From assembly GCA_964450955.1 (NCBI GenBank), contig CAYVFI010000019.1, positions 1 to 64,000 on the forward strand: a DNA stretch of 64,000 nucleotides, in the 5' to 3' direction. This stretch comes from CAYNWT01 sp964450955. Its GTDB lineage: Bacteria > Planctomycetota > Planctomycetia > Planctomycetales > Planctomycetaceae. Below, piece after piece: positions 19,348 to 28,474 of the stretch. Under the pieces are notes generated by a model. That model saw only the letters and a list, made by a program, of their open reading frames with translations. It did not search any database and was not told where the DNA came from. Made by a program: the position numbers and the translations under genes. Each line of letters opens with the position of its first letter. The stretch's first letter is position 1.

Positions 19348-21027
19348 ATGAAACTTCAACTACCCGTATTGTTGGCGATCTTGATCGCACCACCCGCCCC
19401 CGCTGATGAGCCTAGCCTCATACTGGCTGAAACCGGTCGGTACTCACAGCGATGGAAGGATTATCGATTGGAGATTATCAAAGCGTATAAACTTGAATCG
19501 GAGCTTCCGCCATACGCCAAGCAAGCATTCGCCGCACCACCGTATTACGATTTCGCGGACCCCGACGGATTTGACCCGCTAACAGCTCTGGTCTACTACG
19601 TCGGCAAGGACGGCAATATAAAGCGATATCGTGTCCGCGCCGTGCACGGACAAGCAGCTTTTGATCACTTCGTAGAAAATGAACTGGCACGACGAGGTGA
19701 CCAAGCCACGAAGGTTGGCTCTGATTCGAAAGTCACACTCACAGCGCCGCCTTATACCCGAGAAATTCAAGGCTTGCCGGGACAGCCCAAGTCGAAAGTT
19801 AATACAACTTGGGGCAACTTCCAGATCGCATACAAAGACCGTCTCCTTGCCTTTGGATCCGGTGCTCACGAAGCACCGCTCGGTGGGATCGCGCGCGAAC
19901 TCAAGTTGGCAAGGAGGAAATTCTGGTTCATGAGGTACCGGCCAGACACTGCTCCAAAGATGGCGCGTGCCGGATTCTTCGCAGAAATCCAGAAATCAAC
20001 GGGTGTAAAGTTCCAACAGCTTGACGATGAAAGTGATGTGGCCTACCGCATGAGAAGAACGGTTGGCGAAAACTACCTGGATTTGTTCCGATCAATGCTA
20101 TTTGACATCCAGGAAGTTGTCGCGTGGACAAAGATCCCATCGGAACGTAACCAGTTTTTCACTGCAAGGTTTCAACTGCAGGCGAAGCCCAAGAGCAAAC
20201 TCGCTATCCTCTTGAACCAACTCCCTTCGCGGCGTTCCTTCGATACAATGCGTGAAGGAGATCTAGCCAGACTCTGGGCGAACGTCTCGATCCCGGAGGA
20301 GCTCCATCCTGCTCTTAAAGCGATACTGGCAAGTTCTCACATATCGAAAACTGACTTCGGTTCAGCCCTGGCGGAAGAGATAGACCGCGGACGTATTCAA
20401 GTTGCTGCTTCGCTCACGGATGACGCAACTGGTCAGCCGATTTTGGTCGGCGTCGCAAATAGCCAAAAACTAGCTCGAACGGTGGCAAGCGCGGCCAAAT
20501 TGGTTGGTGCCGAAAGTGATGAGGATGGCTGGTTCCGGATAGCTGGCGAAACGCAGATCAAACAAGAATCGTTACCGTTGAAGATTCGCTTTGTGGGGGA
20601 GGGCGAAAATCTATTGTTCAACATGGCATTCGATGATGACGACGAAAGACGTTCTGTTCGTCCTCAACAACTCGTCGAGAAAAGCAGCACGGCAGCACGG
20701 CAATTACTCTCAGTGGACTTGGATCTCGGCCGTTGGGCTGTCAGAGGGTCCGACCATCCCGGGCAGTCACTTCTTCATAAGCTTGAAACGATCTATATGC
20801 GCAGTAAGCCCGGAGGGTCTATGGAAGAGATGCGCTCTCGATTTCGGGCTCAACTCAGAGGACGCGGGCCTGTTGTCACGTATCGCTCGTTTTTGGATCG
20901 CGGGAACAAGGATGGTGACTGGTCACTCAAAATGACGCTTCGCCATTCCCGAGATACGCTCACAGCAGATCTCCGCGTGGGTAAAGCTTTGTTTGACTAC
21001 TTCCTGATTCGAAATTCGTTTCAGTAA
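19348..21027 (+). CDS. Large secreted protein of unknown function (module 2)
   Basis: A 559-residue protein. The ATG at 19348 is preceded by GAGGG and opens a signal peptide (MKLQLPVLLAILIAPPAPA). An upstream in-frame codon at 19249 would run through the hairpin and is rejected. No family is recognised. The N-terminal ~110 residues are rich in Tyr/Pro/Asp. The middle contains FFTARFQLQAKPKSKLAILL, a strand pattern like that in the 43140 protein (GATLSMDLKPIEGSELAGTI) and, less clearly, the 15935 protein. There is no lipobox and no catalytic motif that I can name. It occupies the same position in module 2 as the 15935 gene in module 1. Confidence 0.7.
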   Translation: MKLQLPVLLAILIAPPAPADEPSLILAETGRYSQRWKDYRLEIIKAYKLESELPPYAKQAFAAPPYYDFADPDGFDPLTALVYYVGKDGNIKRYRVRAVHGQAAFDHFVENELARRGDQATKVGSDSKVTLTAPPYTREIQGLPGQPKSKVNTTWGNFQIAYKDRLLAFGSGAHEAPLGGIARELKLARRKFWFMRYRPDTAPKMARAGFFAEIQKSTGVKFQQLDDESDVAYRMRRTVGENYLDLFRSMLFDIQEVVAWTKIPSERNQFFTARFQLQAKPKSKLAILLNQLPSRRSFDTMREGDLARLWANVSIPEELHPALKAILASSHISKTDFGSALAEEIDRGRIQVAASLTDDATGQPILVGVANSQKLARTVASAAKLVGAESDEDGWFRIAGETQIKQESLPLKIRFVGEGENLLFNMAFDDDDERRSVRPQQLVEKSSTAARQLLSVDLDLGRWAVRGSDHPGQSLLHKLETIYMRSKPGGSMEEMRSRFRAQLRGRGPVVTYRSFLDRGNKDGDWSLKMTLRHSRDTLTADLRVGKALFDYFLIRNSFQ

Positions 21028-21523
21028 CTTCTACAGGAACTTACTTAAATGAGGGGCGGGCAGGTCCGTCGGGCCTGACTCATCGATTGCAGGGAACGCT
21101 TGTGGAGCGTTGACTGGCCCCAGACTTTTCGCCGTAGGTTCCGGCGATTCCGAACTTCCGATGGTGTTCCGCGAACAACGCTGCGTCGAGTTCAGAGTCG
21201 CCGGCCGTTTCCGCAGCGGGTGTGCCACGGATTCTCCATCCCACATCGATCGAAAAAAACAGCCGACCCTGATAGTCTCCTCGTCGACGCACGGCTCGGC
21301 TCCTGAGGTTACATCAAAGAGCTTTAACTCCGACTCACTCGCAAAACTTGGCCGACTATTGAAGCAGCTTGCTAGAGCTACGGGAGTTTCCGATTTTCAG
21401 TGGGTCCATTCTGTCGAGTCCAAAGGCCGCGGGACGAACAGTTTTGGGCTTGGTCAGCTTGGGTCAGTCCAGCCTATTCGCAAATGAGAGTGAGTTTACG
21501 AGCCTCACCGGAGCGTGTCGCAT
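21028..21523. other. Non-coding end of module 2, possible dispersed-repeat relic on the minus strand
   Basis: No intact gene is visible. The minus strand between about 21292 and 21050 has a frame rich in ordinary residues (RLFFSIDVGWRIRGTPAAETAG…EHHRKFGIAGTYGE). To my recollection it resembles short repeat-derived frames in Rhodopirellula-type genomes. This is unverified, and I do not call it a gene. Confidence 0.3.
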
Positions 21524-21570
21524 CATGGAACGAACTACGAGCAAGTATCTTCACGCGTAAACAACCTTCC
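21524..21570. repeat. Copy 3 of the mannosyltransferase-5'-end repeat (right boundary)
   Basis: A diverged copy: CATGGAACG, then GAGCAAGTATCTTCACGC, match copies 1 and 2 with a few substitutions. ACAACCTTCC then follows, as it does beside copy 2. It ends about 20 bases before the start codon of the nitrilase-family gene. Confidence 0.75.
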
Positions 21571-21589
21571 CGGAACTCAGAGAACGCCC

Positions 21590-22420
21590 ATGACTGCCGT
21601 CAGGATCGCGCTTGTGCAGCAGAAAGCAAGCGAAGACAAAGCCGCCAACATTCAACGTGGCCACGACGCGGTCGCTCAGGCTGCCGCCGATGGTGCTCAG
21701 ATTGTGTGTTTCGCAGAGCTCGCCTTCGATCGGTTCTACCCGCAGCGACATGCCACGGACGAAACGCTGGCTCAGGCAGAACCCATTCCGGGACCGATTA
21801 CCGACGCGTTTGCCAAACAGGCGGCCGAACTAGGTGTCGTGTTGGTTTTGAATATGTTCGAACGCGACGGCCAGCGAACGTTTGATTCATCACCAGTCAT
21901 TGATGCGGACGGATCGCTGCTGGGCATCACCCGGATGATTCACATTACTGACTACGAACACTTTCACGAGACCGGCTACTACGCTCCGGGGGACACGGGG
22001 GCTCCCGTCTACGATACGCGGTTCGGCAAGATTGGAGTCGCGATTTGCTACGACAGGCACTATCCCGAGTACATGCGAGCCCTTGCGGTCGCCGGAGCTG
22101 AGATTGTCGTGGTTCCGCAGGCTGGTGCCGTCGGCGAGTGGCCCGAGGGGCTGTATGAGGCGGAAATGCGCGTATCGGCTTTCCAAAACGGGTATTTCAC
22201 CGCTTTGTGCAACCGGGTTGGAGCAGAAGACATCCTGACATTCGGCGGTGAGTCGTTTGTGTGTGCTCCGGACGGCCGCGTTGTGGCTGCGGCGGGTGAG
22301 GGAACCGAGGAGACGCTGATTTGCGACCTTGAACTGGCAGAAATTGCCGAAAGCTCGGCTCAACGACTGTTCCTCCGTGATCGGCGACCGTCACTTTACG
22401 GGGCATGGATCGGAGAATAG
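21590..22420 (+). CDS. Carbon-nitrogen hydrolase (nitrilase superfamily, carbamoylputrescine-amidase-like)
   Basis: A 276-residue cytosolic amidase-type protein. It has the nucleophile motif GVAICYDRHYPE (Cys153), the catalytic Glu in FAELAFDRF (Glu43) and the downstream Asp/Glu-rich substrate loop. The position normally occupied by the catalytic Lys (R-K-M-H-I in relatives) reads R-M-I-H-I here (Met116), so the usual Cys-Glu-Lys triad appears incomplete. The ATG at 21590 gives the family N-terminus (VRIALVQQ). Upstream in-frame codons fall in the repeat. The substrate is unknown; branch assignment to N-carbamoylputrescine amidase-like enzymes rests on the CYDRHYPE spelling. Confidence 0.85.
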   Translation: MTAVRIALVQQKASEDKAANIQRGHDAVAQAAADGAQIVCFAELAFDRFYPQRHATDETLAQAEPIPGPITDAFAKQAAELGVVLVLNMFERDGQRTFDSSPVIDADGSLLGITRMIHITDYEHFHETGYYAPGDTGAPVYDTRFGKIGVAICYDRHYPEYMRALAVAGAEIVVVPQAGAVGEWPEGLYEAEMRVSAFQNGYFTALCNRVGAEDILTFGGESFVCAPDGRVVAAAGEGTEETLICDLELAEIAESSAQRLFLRDRRPSLYGAWIGE

Positions 22421-22793
22421 ACGGGCATCGAGCGGAACTTGGATGAGCAGCGGGGACCGGGCGGGGTCTCCGTCAACCGGGACTTAATAGGGAATTCGCC
22501 GTATTGGCTCTTTCCCGCAATCTGGGACGCCGATAATATTCCCAGCAGGTAAAGGCCTCATCACCGTCTGATGAGCCGCTTGGGATGAACGTCTCCGCGC
22601 ATCTCTCGTATCTTTAGGAGAGGGACTCAGCACGATGGATGGTCACATAGGGCTCTGAAGCTCGTAACCAATCTGCGTTTTTCCATCGCTTCCAGAGTCA
22701 ACCTTCTCCTCCCGAGTTTATTCGCAGCGCTCTCGTTCTAGCTGCACTTTTCCGAATCCGTTCCCTAGAGAACCACTGTACGTGGACTGAACC
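22421..22793. other. Leader region upstream of fusA
   Basis: A 373-base region without a gene. A 7-bp stem (CTCATCA / TGATGAG) lies near 22557-22575. No recognisable riboswitch or ribosomal-protein operator is visible. It presumably carries the fusA promoter. Confidence 0.3.
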
Positions 22794-24929
22794 ATGACTG
22801 ATCTCCGCAAAACCCGAAACATCGGCATCTCGGCTCACATCGACTCGGGCAAGACCACACTGACCGAGCGAATCCTGTACTACTCGGGACGTATCCACAA
22901 CATCAAAGAAGTCCGCGGTGGCGACGGCGGCGCGACGATGGACTCAATGGACCTGGAGCGAGAACGTGGTATCACGATCGCGTCTGCAGCGACCAGCGTT
23001 CAGTGGAAAGGTCCGGACGGAACCAACACGCCAATTAACATCATCGACACGCCGGGTCACGTTGACTTCACAGTTGAAGTGGAACGTAGCCTTCGTGTTC
23101 TTGACGGTGCTGTTCTGGTTCTCTGTGCCGTGGGCGGTGTTCAAAGTCAGTCACTGACCGTGGACCGCCAGATGAAGCGATACGGTGTGCCGCGAATTGC
23201 GTTTATCAACAAGATGGACCGTACCGGTGCCGACGCAGCTAACGTGACTGAACAGGTTCGTGAGAAGCTGAAGGTCACTGCTGTTCCTCTGCAGATTCCA
23301 ATCGGTTCTGAAGCAGACTTCGTTGGCGTTGTGAACCTGATCAGCATGGACGCCGTCTACTTCGAAGGCGAAAAAGGCGAGACCGTTCGTCGAGCTGAAA
23401 TCCCGGACGAGTTGAAAGAAGCCGCAGCAACCGCACGTGGCGAAATGCTGGAAGCGCTTTCGCTGTACAGCGACGACCTGATGGAAGCGTTGCTGGAAGA
23501 ACGTGAGATTCCAGAGAAGGACATTCACAAGATCATCCGCGAGGCAACTTTGGCCAGCGAGATCACTCCTGTGATGATGGGAACCGCGTTCAAGGACAAA
23601 GGTGTTCAGGAACTGCTGGACGCTGTCACTCGCTATCTGCCTTCACCTCTCGACCGCGAGATCAGTGCGATCTCGAAGGATGAGATGGATGAAGAAGGCA
23701 ATGGCGTGAAGGTTCCTCTGGACTCAGACGACAACAAACCGCTGGTTGCCATGGCATTCAAGACAGTTGTCGAAACGTTCGGCCAGCTGACTTACTTCCG
23801 CATCTATCAGGGAACTATCAAGAAGGGCGAGTCGTACGAAAACATGCGTACTGGTAAGTCGGTTCGCTTTGGTCGCCTGGTGCGAATGCACGCTGACAAC
23901 AAGGAAGAAATCGAATCAGCCGGAGCTGGTGACATTATCGCCCTGGTTGGCGTCGACTGTGCTTCTGGTGACACATTCTGCGGTGAAGGCATCAATGTCT
24001 CACTGGAGAACATCTACGTCGCTGACCCTGTGATTCGACTGTCTGTCGAACCAGCTAAGCGAGACGATTCCGACAAGCTTGGTAAGGCTTTGGATCGCTT
24101 CCGTCGTGAAGACCCAACCTTCCAGGTTTCAACTGACGAAGAAACCGGCCAGACAATTATCGCCGGCATGGGTCAGCTGCATCTGGACGTTTACATCGAA
24201 CGCATTAAGCGTGAATACAAGTGCGAATGTATCGTCGGTGAACCGCGAGTGGCTTACCGCGAAACACCAACGCAACGCATCGAGTACGATTACAAGCACA
24301 AGAAGCAGACTGGTGGTTCTGGTCAGTACGCCCACTTCAAGGGTTACATCGAGCCGCTGCCAGAGGACGCCGAAGAGGACGTCTACGAGTTCGTTGACGA
24401 AGTCACAGGTGGTCGTATTCCGAAGGAATACATCCCATCAATCAGTCACGGCTTCAAGCGTGCTCTTGAGAAAGGCCCTCTGTGCGAGTGTGAAGTTGTA
24501 GGCGTGCGTGGCGTTGTTCAGGACGGTAGCTACCACGATGTGGACTCCTCTGAAATGGCGTTCAAGATCGCTTCGTTCAACTGCATGCGTGAGCAACTGA
24601 AGAAAGCCGGTATGGCTCTTCAGGAACCAATCATGAAGATCGAAATCGAAGGTCCTGAAGAATACCAGGGTCCGATTACCGGTCACCTTTCCAGTAAGCG
24701 TGGCATCATCAACTCGTCAGAAGTTCGTGAAGGCACAGTTGTGCTGCTGGCTGAAGTGCCATTGGCAGAAATGTTTGACTACGCCAACGAACTGCGTTCA
24801 ATGACGCAGGGTAAGGGCGGCTTCAGCATGGAGTTCCTCGCATACCGACAGGTTCCGAAGAGCATCCAGGAAATCGTTGTCGCACGACGACGTGAAGAAC
24901 TGGAACAGCGAAAGCTGGTCAACGCGTAA
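22794..24929 (+). CDS. fusA: Translation elongation factor G (mitochondrial EF-G1-like type)
   Basis: A 711-residue GTPase that translocates tRNA-mRNA on the ribosome. Domain I has G1 AHIDSGKTT (residues 14-22), the G2 region RGIT, G3 DTPGH and G4 NKMD. Domains II-V are complete to a Lys/Arg-rich end. The G1 Ser (HIDSGKTT, where classical EF-G has HIDAGKTT) and the RIHNIKEVRGGDGGATMDSMDLERERGITIASAAT block are the features of the mtEFG1/spdEFG1 branch found in mitochondria, spirochaetes and planctomycetes. Codon use is strongly biased, as for a highly expressed gene. It is monocistronic with its own terminator. Confidence 0.95.
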   Translation: MTDLRKTRNIGISAHIDSGKTTLTERILYYSGRIHNIKEVRGGDGGATMDSMDLERERGITIASAATSVQWKGPDGTNTPINIIDTPGHVDFTVEVERSLRVLDGAVLVLCAVGGVQSQSLTVDRQMKRYGVPRIAFINKMDRTGADAANVTEQVREKLKVTAVPLQIPIGSEADFVGVVNLISMDAVYFEGEKGETVRRAEIPDELKEAAATARGEMLEALSLYSDDLMEALLEEREIPEKDIHKIIREATLASEITPVMMGTAFKDKGVQELLDAVTRYLPSPLDREISAISKDEMDEEGNGVKVPLDSDDNKPLVAMAFKTVVETFGQLTYFRIYQGTIKKGESYENMRTGKSVRFGRLVRMHADNKEEIESAGAGDIIALVGVDCASGDTFCGEGINVSLENIYVADPVIRLSVEPAKRDDSDKLGKALDRFRREDPTFQVSTDEETGQTIIAGMGQLHLDVYIERIKREYKCECIVGEPRVAYRETPTQRIEYDYKHKKQTGGSGQYAHFKGYIEPLPEDAEEDVYEFVDEVTGGRIPKEYIPSISHGFKRALEKGPLCECEVVGVRGVVQDGSYHDVDSSEMAFKIASFNCMREQLKKAGMALQEPIMKIEIEGPEEYQGPITGHLSSKRGIINSSEVREGTVVLLAEVPLAEMFDYANELRSMTQGKGGFSMEFLAYRQVPKSIQEIVVARRREELEQRKLVNA

Positions 24930-24961
24930 GCGGAAGCAGTTCAGACGAATTCGAAAAGTTC

Positions 24962-24993
24962 AAAGCACCACGGTTTACCCGTGGTGCTTTTTT
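24962..24993. terminator. Rho-independent terminator after fusA
   Basis: AAAGCACCACGG (24962-24973) pairs perfectly with CCGTGGTGCTTT (24979-24990) around TTTAC, and the T run extends to 24993. It lies between fusA and the convergent gene ending at 25024 and could act in both directions. Confidence 0.9.
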
Positions 24994-25023
24994 CGTGCGC
25001 TGAGCCTTCCGGCGATCTGGCGA

Positions 25024-25503
25024 TCATCTCCCGTTGCCCAGGACCTCCTTGAGCTGGCTCAACGCAATCGACGACAAGTTAGAGCCGTGTTGGGCAAACC
25101 GGACGTAAGAAATCCGTGCGTTCGGGCTTAGAACCACAAGCAGGGGCCGTTCGAGGGGTGGGTCTGGGCCGAGCCAGGCGGCCGAAACTGAATGCGCCGC
25201 TTCTGACGTTACATCCACGATATACGCATCCAGCCCCTCACTCCGAATAAACGCGATGAACTGCGGTGAAGTCAGTCGCTTTTGAATGGTTAGGCAACTC
25301 GACGTGTCCAACCAATTGCCACACATCAAGATGATCGCAGGTCCCTCGATCTCCCGGAGGTCACTGGCCTCCAAAGGCTCCCAAATTTCCGCCGATTGCA
25401 CATTGTTCCGCACGGCGTAACCGACGGTTATTGCTCCAATGAGCAAGATACAGAGGGTGACGCGGCGTGTTCGTTTTGGTTTCATCGATTTGAGTACTCG
25501 CAT
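25024..25503 (-). CDS. Membrane-anchored thioredoxin-like-fold protein (no CxxC)
   Basis: A 159-residue protein with a basic N-terminus and one hydrophobic segment (CILLIGAITVGYAV), then a single domain. The pattern GPAIILMCGNWLDTSSCLTIQKRLTSPQF…VDVTSE…PLLVVLSPNARIS resembles the thioredoxin-like C-terminal domain of DsbD-type proteins. The active-site CxxC is replaced by DTSSC, so a redox role is doubtful. The fold call is inference. ATG 25503 is preferred over the upstream TTG at 25545. Convergent with fusA. Confidence 0.55.
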   Translation of the reverse strand: MRVLKSMKPKRTRRVTLCILLIGAITVGYAVRNNVQSAEIWEPLEASDLREIEGPAIILMCGNWLDTSSCLTIQKRLTSPQFIAFIRSEGLDAYIVDVTSEAAHSVSAAWLGPDPPLERPLLVVLSPNARISYVRFAQHGSNLSSIALSQLKEVLGNGR

Positions 25504-25845
25504 TGTCCCAGCTTGACCGACCGTCGTTTCTTGAGTGCTGCCCAATCGTACCCGTCACGTGCGAAACATGATGCCGAGCCGGAACCGGCAAGATCTGCCG
25601 ATTCACTTTACTACGCTTATGTTCGCCGGCTGGCGGCTGTCCGGCACATTATGCCGCCGACTGCCCATTTGCGTTGAGAAGTTCGCAAATGGCTCGCAAA
25701 ACACGCCGGTTTCGAACCGAACGGTGTTGACCAGTTTGGCGTTATCCCCAAAATCCCGCATCTCCTCTCAAGTCTGTCGGCAATCCTGCTGGCAAAGCAC
25801 ATTACTCCCCCTCCCCTCCCCAACTCTCTCCAACGGGGTCCAGAC
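25504..25845. other. Intergenic region between divergent genes
   Basis: About 340 bases without a supportable gene. A pyrimidine-rich stretch (CCCCCTCCCCTCCCC near 25807) precedes the next gene's start. No clear operator. Confidence 0.3.
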
Positions 25846-27180
25846 GTGAAAATCAGCGTCGTGATCTTGTTTGCAATTTGCGTCCCGCAAGTTGTGAATG
25901 CACAACTCCTGACCGACCCAAACACAATCTTTCGGGCTCAATCGCCCGCGATGTTGTCACAAGCACCCGGCCCGGACACATCCCTGGCGCCTGGCTATCC
26001 GCTGCCGGCGCCGGCGAACCTTCAGCCTGAGGTGATTGACGCGAACTCCCCATGGAACGCGTTCTCTCCACCGACTGCACCAATCCCGCCTGGGGGAATT
26101 GGAGCAGGCTACGGTGGCGTTCAGGTTCCAGGCATTGGAACTCAAAACTACGGAACCAACTACGCTCCGGCGTTTCCCCAGGGTGCGGCAGGATTCCAGA
26201 CAGCACCGCCCGCTGGCCAGAACTTTGGCGGTGCACCGCTAACACAGGCGTTCCAACCGCAGGTGCAATTCGGACAAGATCCATTTCTTAGTCAGCAGCA
26301 AATCAATCCGTTCGGAGGCGGAAATTCGTTTGGAGGGGCACCTCCAACACAAGGGTTTACTCTGCCCGGAGCCAACTCGGCCGGACCATACCGTTTTGGC
26401 TGGCAGCAGCGAGTTAACCTTCAATGGGTGCCGGACGAAGGCGTAAACGATTCTCCGGCAACAGGAAAGTTTGGCTGGTTCGGAGTCGACTACGAACTCC
26501 AGTGGACCCAGCAAATGCCTGGCTGGGTTTTCATTACTCAGCCGCACTTCAACTTCCGAGCGTGGGATGGCCCTCGAGGTCTCTCACTTCCGAACGCTGT
26601 TTATCGCTTCGGGTATGAGTTCCGGATGGAGACACCGCAGACAGGCAGTCCTTACAGCTTTATCCTTTCAGCCACCCCGTCAATCAATACGGACTTTCAG
26701 GGCGCAGCGACCAGCGATGCCTGGAACCTGGACGCGAAGGGAGCCGTGGTTTTCAGACTGGATCAGTACTGGCAGGCGGTTGCAGGTATCCAATACTGGG
26801 ACCGTGTCAACGACCGCATCCTGCCGTACGGTGGTTTGATTTACACAGACGACTTCTGGGAATTGCAGCTTACGTTTCCGGAAGCCAGAGCCAGCCTGTT
26901 TCTTGGCAGTGAGTACATGTGGGCCAAGTGGTTGTATGTGCGAGCCGAGTATCACGTTGAGTCATACGAAGTCGACACTCGGTTTGCCGGAACCAACCGG
27001 CGAACCCAGGTGGAACTCGAAGACTGGCGTGTTCTTGCCGGCCTGAAAATGGACACCGGCTACTATGATTGGTTCTTCGAAGGTGGCTGGGTGTTTGGTC
27101 GGGACGTCGAATTCGCTGGTGACACACCAGGGTTCGACATCGGCACCGGATTCATCGGCCAACTCGGATTCCGCTTCTAA
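25846..27180 (+). CDS. Probable outer-membrane beta-barrel protein
   Basis: From GTG 25846, a 444-residue protein with a signal peptide (KISVVILFAICVPQVVNA). A Pro/Gly/Gln-rich, low-complexity segment (~40-170) follows. From ~180 on there are alternating aromatic strands (VDYELQWTQQMPGWVFITQPHFN, WELQLTFPEARASLFLGSEY) and the chain ends in Phe (QLGFRF), the C-terminal signature of outer-membrane barrels recognised by BamA. The substrate is unknown. The intrinsically disordered proline-rich front half is unusual for a porin and may cross the peptidoglycan or crateriform outer region (speculation). Confidence 0.65.
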   Translation: MKISVVILFAICVPQVVNAQLLTDPNTIFRAQSPAMLSQAPGPDTSLAPGYPLPAPANLQPEVIDANSPWNAFSPPTAPIPPGGIGAGYGGVQVPGIGTQNYGTNYAPAFPQGAAGFQTAPPAGQNFGGAPLTQAFQPQVQFGQDPFLSQQQINPFGGGNSFGGAPPTQGFTLPGANSAGPYRFGWQQRVNLQWVPDEGVNDSPATGKFGWFGVDYELQWTQQMPGWVFITQPHFNFRAWDGPRGLSLPNAVYRFGYEFRMETPQTGSPYSFILSATPSINTDFQGAATSDAWNLDAKGAVVFRLDQYWQAVAGIQYWDRVNDRILPYGGLIYTDDFWELQLTFPEARASLFLGSEYMWAKWLYVRAEYHVESYEVDTRFAGTNRRTQVELEDWRVLAGLKMDTGYYDWFFEGGWVFGRDVEFAGDTPGFDIGTGFIGQLGFRF

Positions 27181-27411
27181 CAAACTTTCCGTTCGATCGG
27201 TATCCGGTTGGTGGCGGGACTGGAGTTGGTATTCGCTGCTCCGGCTGTCCGTCTTTTGGCGACCGTTCCGTTTACCGGTTAAGAAACGCCGTTTAAGTGC
27301 TTGCCTTCGTCGGCGGGTTTATTCAAATACTTGACTCTTTGGTTTTCCAAACAACATCAGCACCAAACTACGCGATGACATCCCACATGGTCATCGCATC
27401 AGGACCCCATC

Positions 27412-28368
27412 ATGGACGCTCCCGTTGCAGTAGTACTAGCCGCCGGCAAGAGCACGCGGATGAAGTCAGAACTCCCTAAGGTTCTGCACGACGTCTGCGG
27501 CCGACCGCTCATCGAGTATGTACTCGATGCCGCTCGTGGTGCTGGTGTTGAGAAATTGATTGTCGTCGTCGGGCACAAGGCGGACCTGGTTAAGGAAACC
27601 TTGTCCGGACACCCCGACGTGACATTTGCTTTGCAGGCCGAACAAAAAGGAACCGGCCACGCGGTGATGGTCTGCAAAGATCAACTTGTAGACCACAACG
27701 GTCCACTGATGGTTCTCGCCGGCGACACGCCGCTTCTCCAGGGCCCATCGCTGAAAACCCTCATCGACGCGCAACAAGCTGGCGCGGCGTGTGTGGTTGG
27801 AACCGCCGATACGCAGGCCAACTTTGGGTTGGGACGGATTGTTCGCGGAGCCGACGGAGGGTTCACGAAAATCGTCGAACAGAAAGACGCGACCGAAGAC
27901 GAAGCGAAAATCACGGAAATTAATACCGGCTGCTTTGTCTTTGACGGACAACTGCTGCTATCCGCGCTGGATGAGGTTCGCCCCAACAACGTGCAGGCTG
28001 AGTACTACCTCACTGACTGCCCGGCAATTCTGCTGGCTCAGGGACACAAGGTCGAAGCCAGTTGTTCGCTGGACATCCACGAAGCCAAAGGCGTCAACAC
28101 GCGTGTTGAACTGGCGTCCGTGCAGGGCACCATCCAAAAACGCATCCAACGCGAACTCATGCTTTCCGGCGTCAGTATCATCAGCCCGGAAAACACATGG
28201 ATCGACAGCCGCGCGACCATCGGTCGCGATACGACTATCCACCCATTCAGTGTTGTGACGGGTGCTGCGGTCATTGGCGAAAACTGTCAGGTCGGCCCGC
28301 ACGCGGTCGTGAATGGAACAACCGTCGCCAATGGTTCGAAAGTCGCTCCATTCGAAACCACTGCATAA
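27412..28368 (+). CDS. GlmU-like UDP-GlcNAc pyrophosphorylase lacking the acetyltransferase domain
   Basis: A 318-residue nucleotidyltransferase. The N-terminus VVLAAGKSTRMKSELPKVLH is the GlmU-type (L)xGxGTxM-S-x-LPKVLH signature. The QxEQKGTGHAV, LAGDTPLL and TEINTGCFVFD motifs are also present. After ~230 residues a short left-handed beta-helix begins (ENTWIDSRATIGRDTTIHPFSVV…) but stops after about three coils. Full GlmU is ~455 residues, so the CoA-binding and acetyltransferase part is absent. It should make UDP-GlcNAc (or a related sugar nucleotide) from the 1-phosphate. It lies 106 bases upstream of prs. Confidence 0.8.
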   Translation: MDAPVAVVLAAGKSTRMKSELPKVLHDVCGRPLIEYVLDAARGAGVEKLIVVVGHKADLVKETLSGHPDVTFALQAEQKGTGHAVMVCKDQLVDHNGPLMVLAGDTPLLQGPSLKTLIDAQQAGAACVVGTADTQANFGLGRIVRGADGGFTKIVEQKDATEDEAKITEINTGCFVFDGQLLLSALDEVRPNNVQAEYYLTDCPAILLAQGHKVEASCSLDIHEAKGVNTRVELASVQGTIQKRIQRELMLSGVSIISPENTWIDSRATIGRDTTIHPFSVVTGAAVIGENCQVGPHAVVNGTTVANGSKVAPFETTA

Positions 28369-28399
28369 ACGCGGCACACGGCCTGCCATAAACGCGGCA
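28364..28399 (+). repeat. Short direct repeat overlapping the end of the GlmU-like gene
   Basis: CATAAACGCGGCA occurs twice, at 28364-28376 and 28387-28399. The first copy contains the TAA stop of the GlmU-like gene. Confidence 0.6.
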
Positions 28400-28474
28400 T
28401 TTAGCGACGGTTGAAAAGCGGCATACCGGTTGGTGCAATGCTGGCTCAACTGACACTCTCGCATCGAGCCGAAA

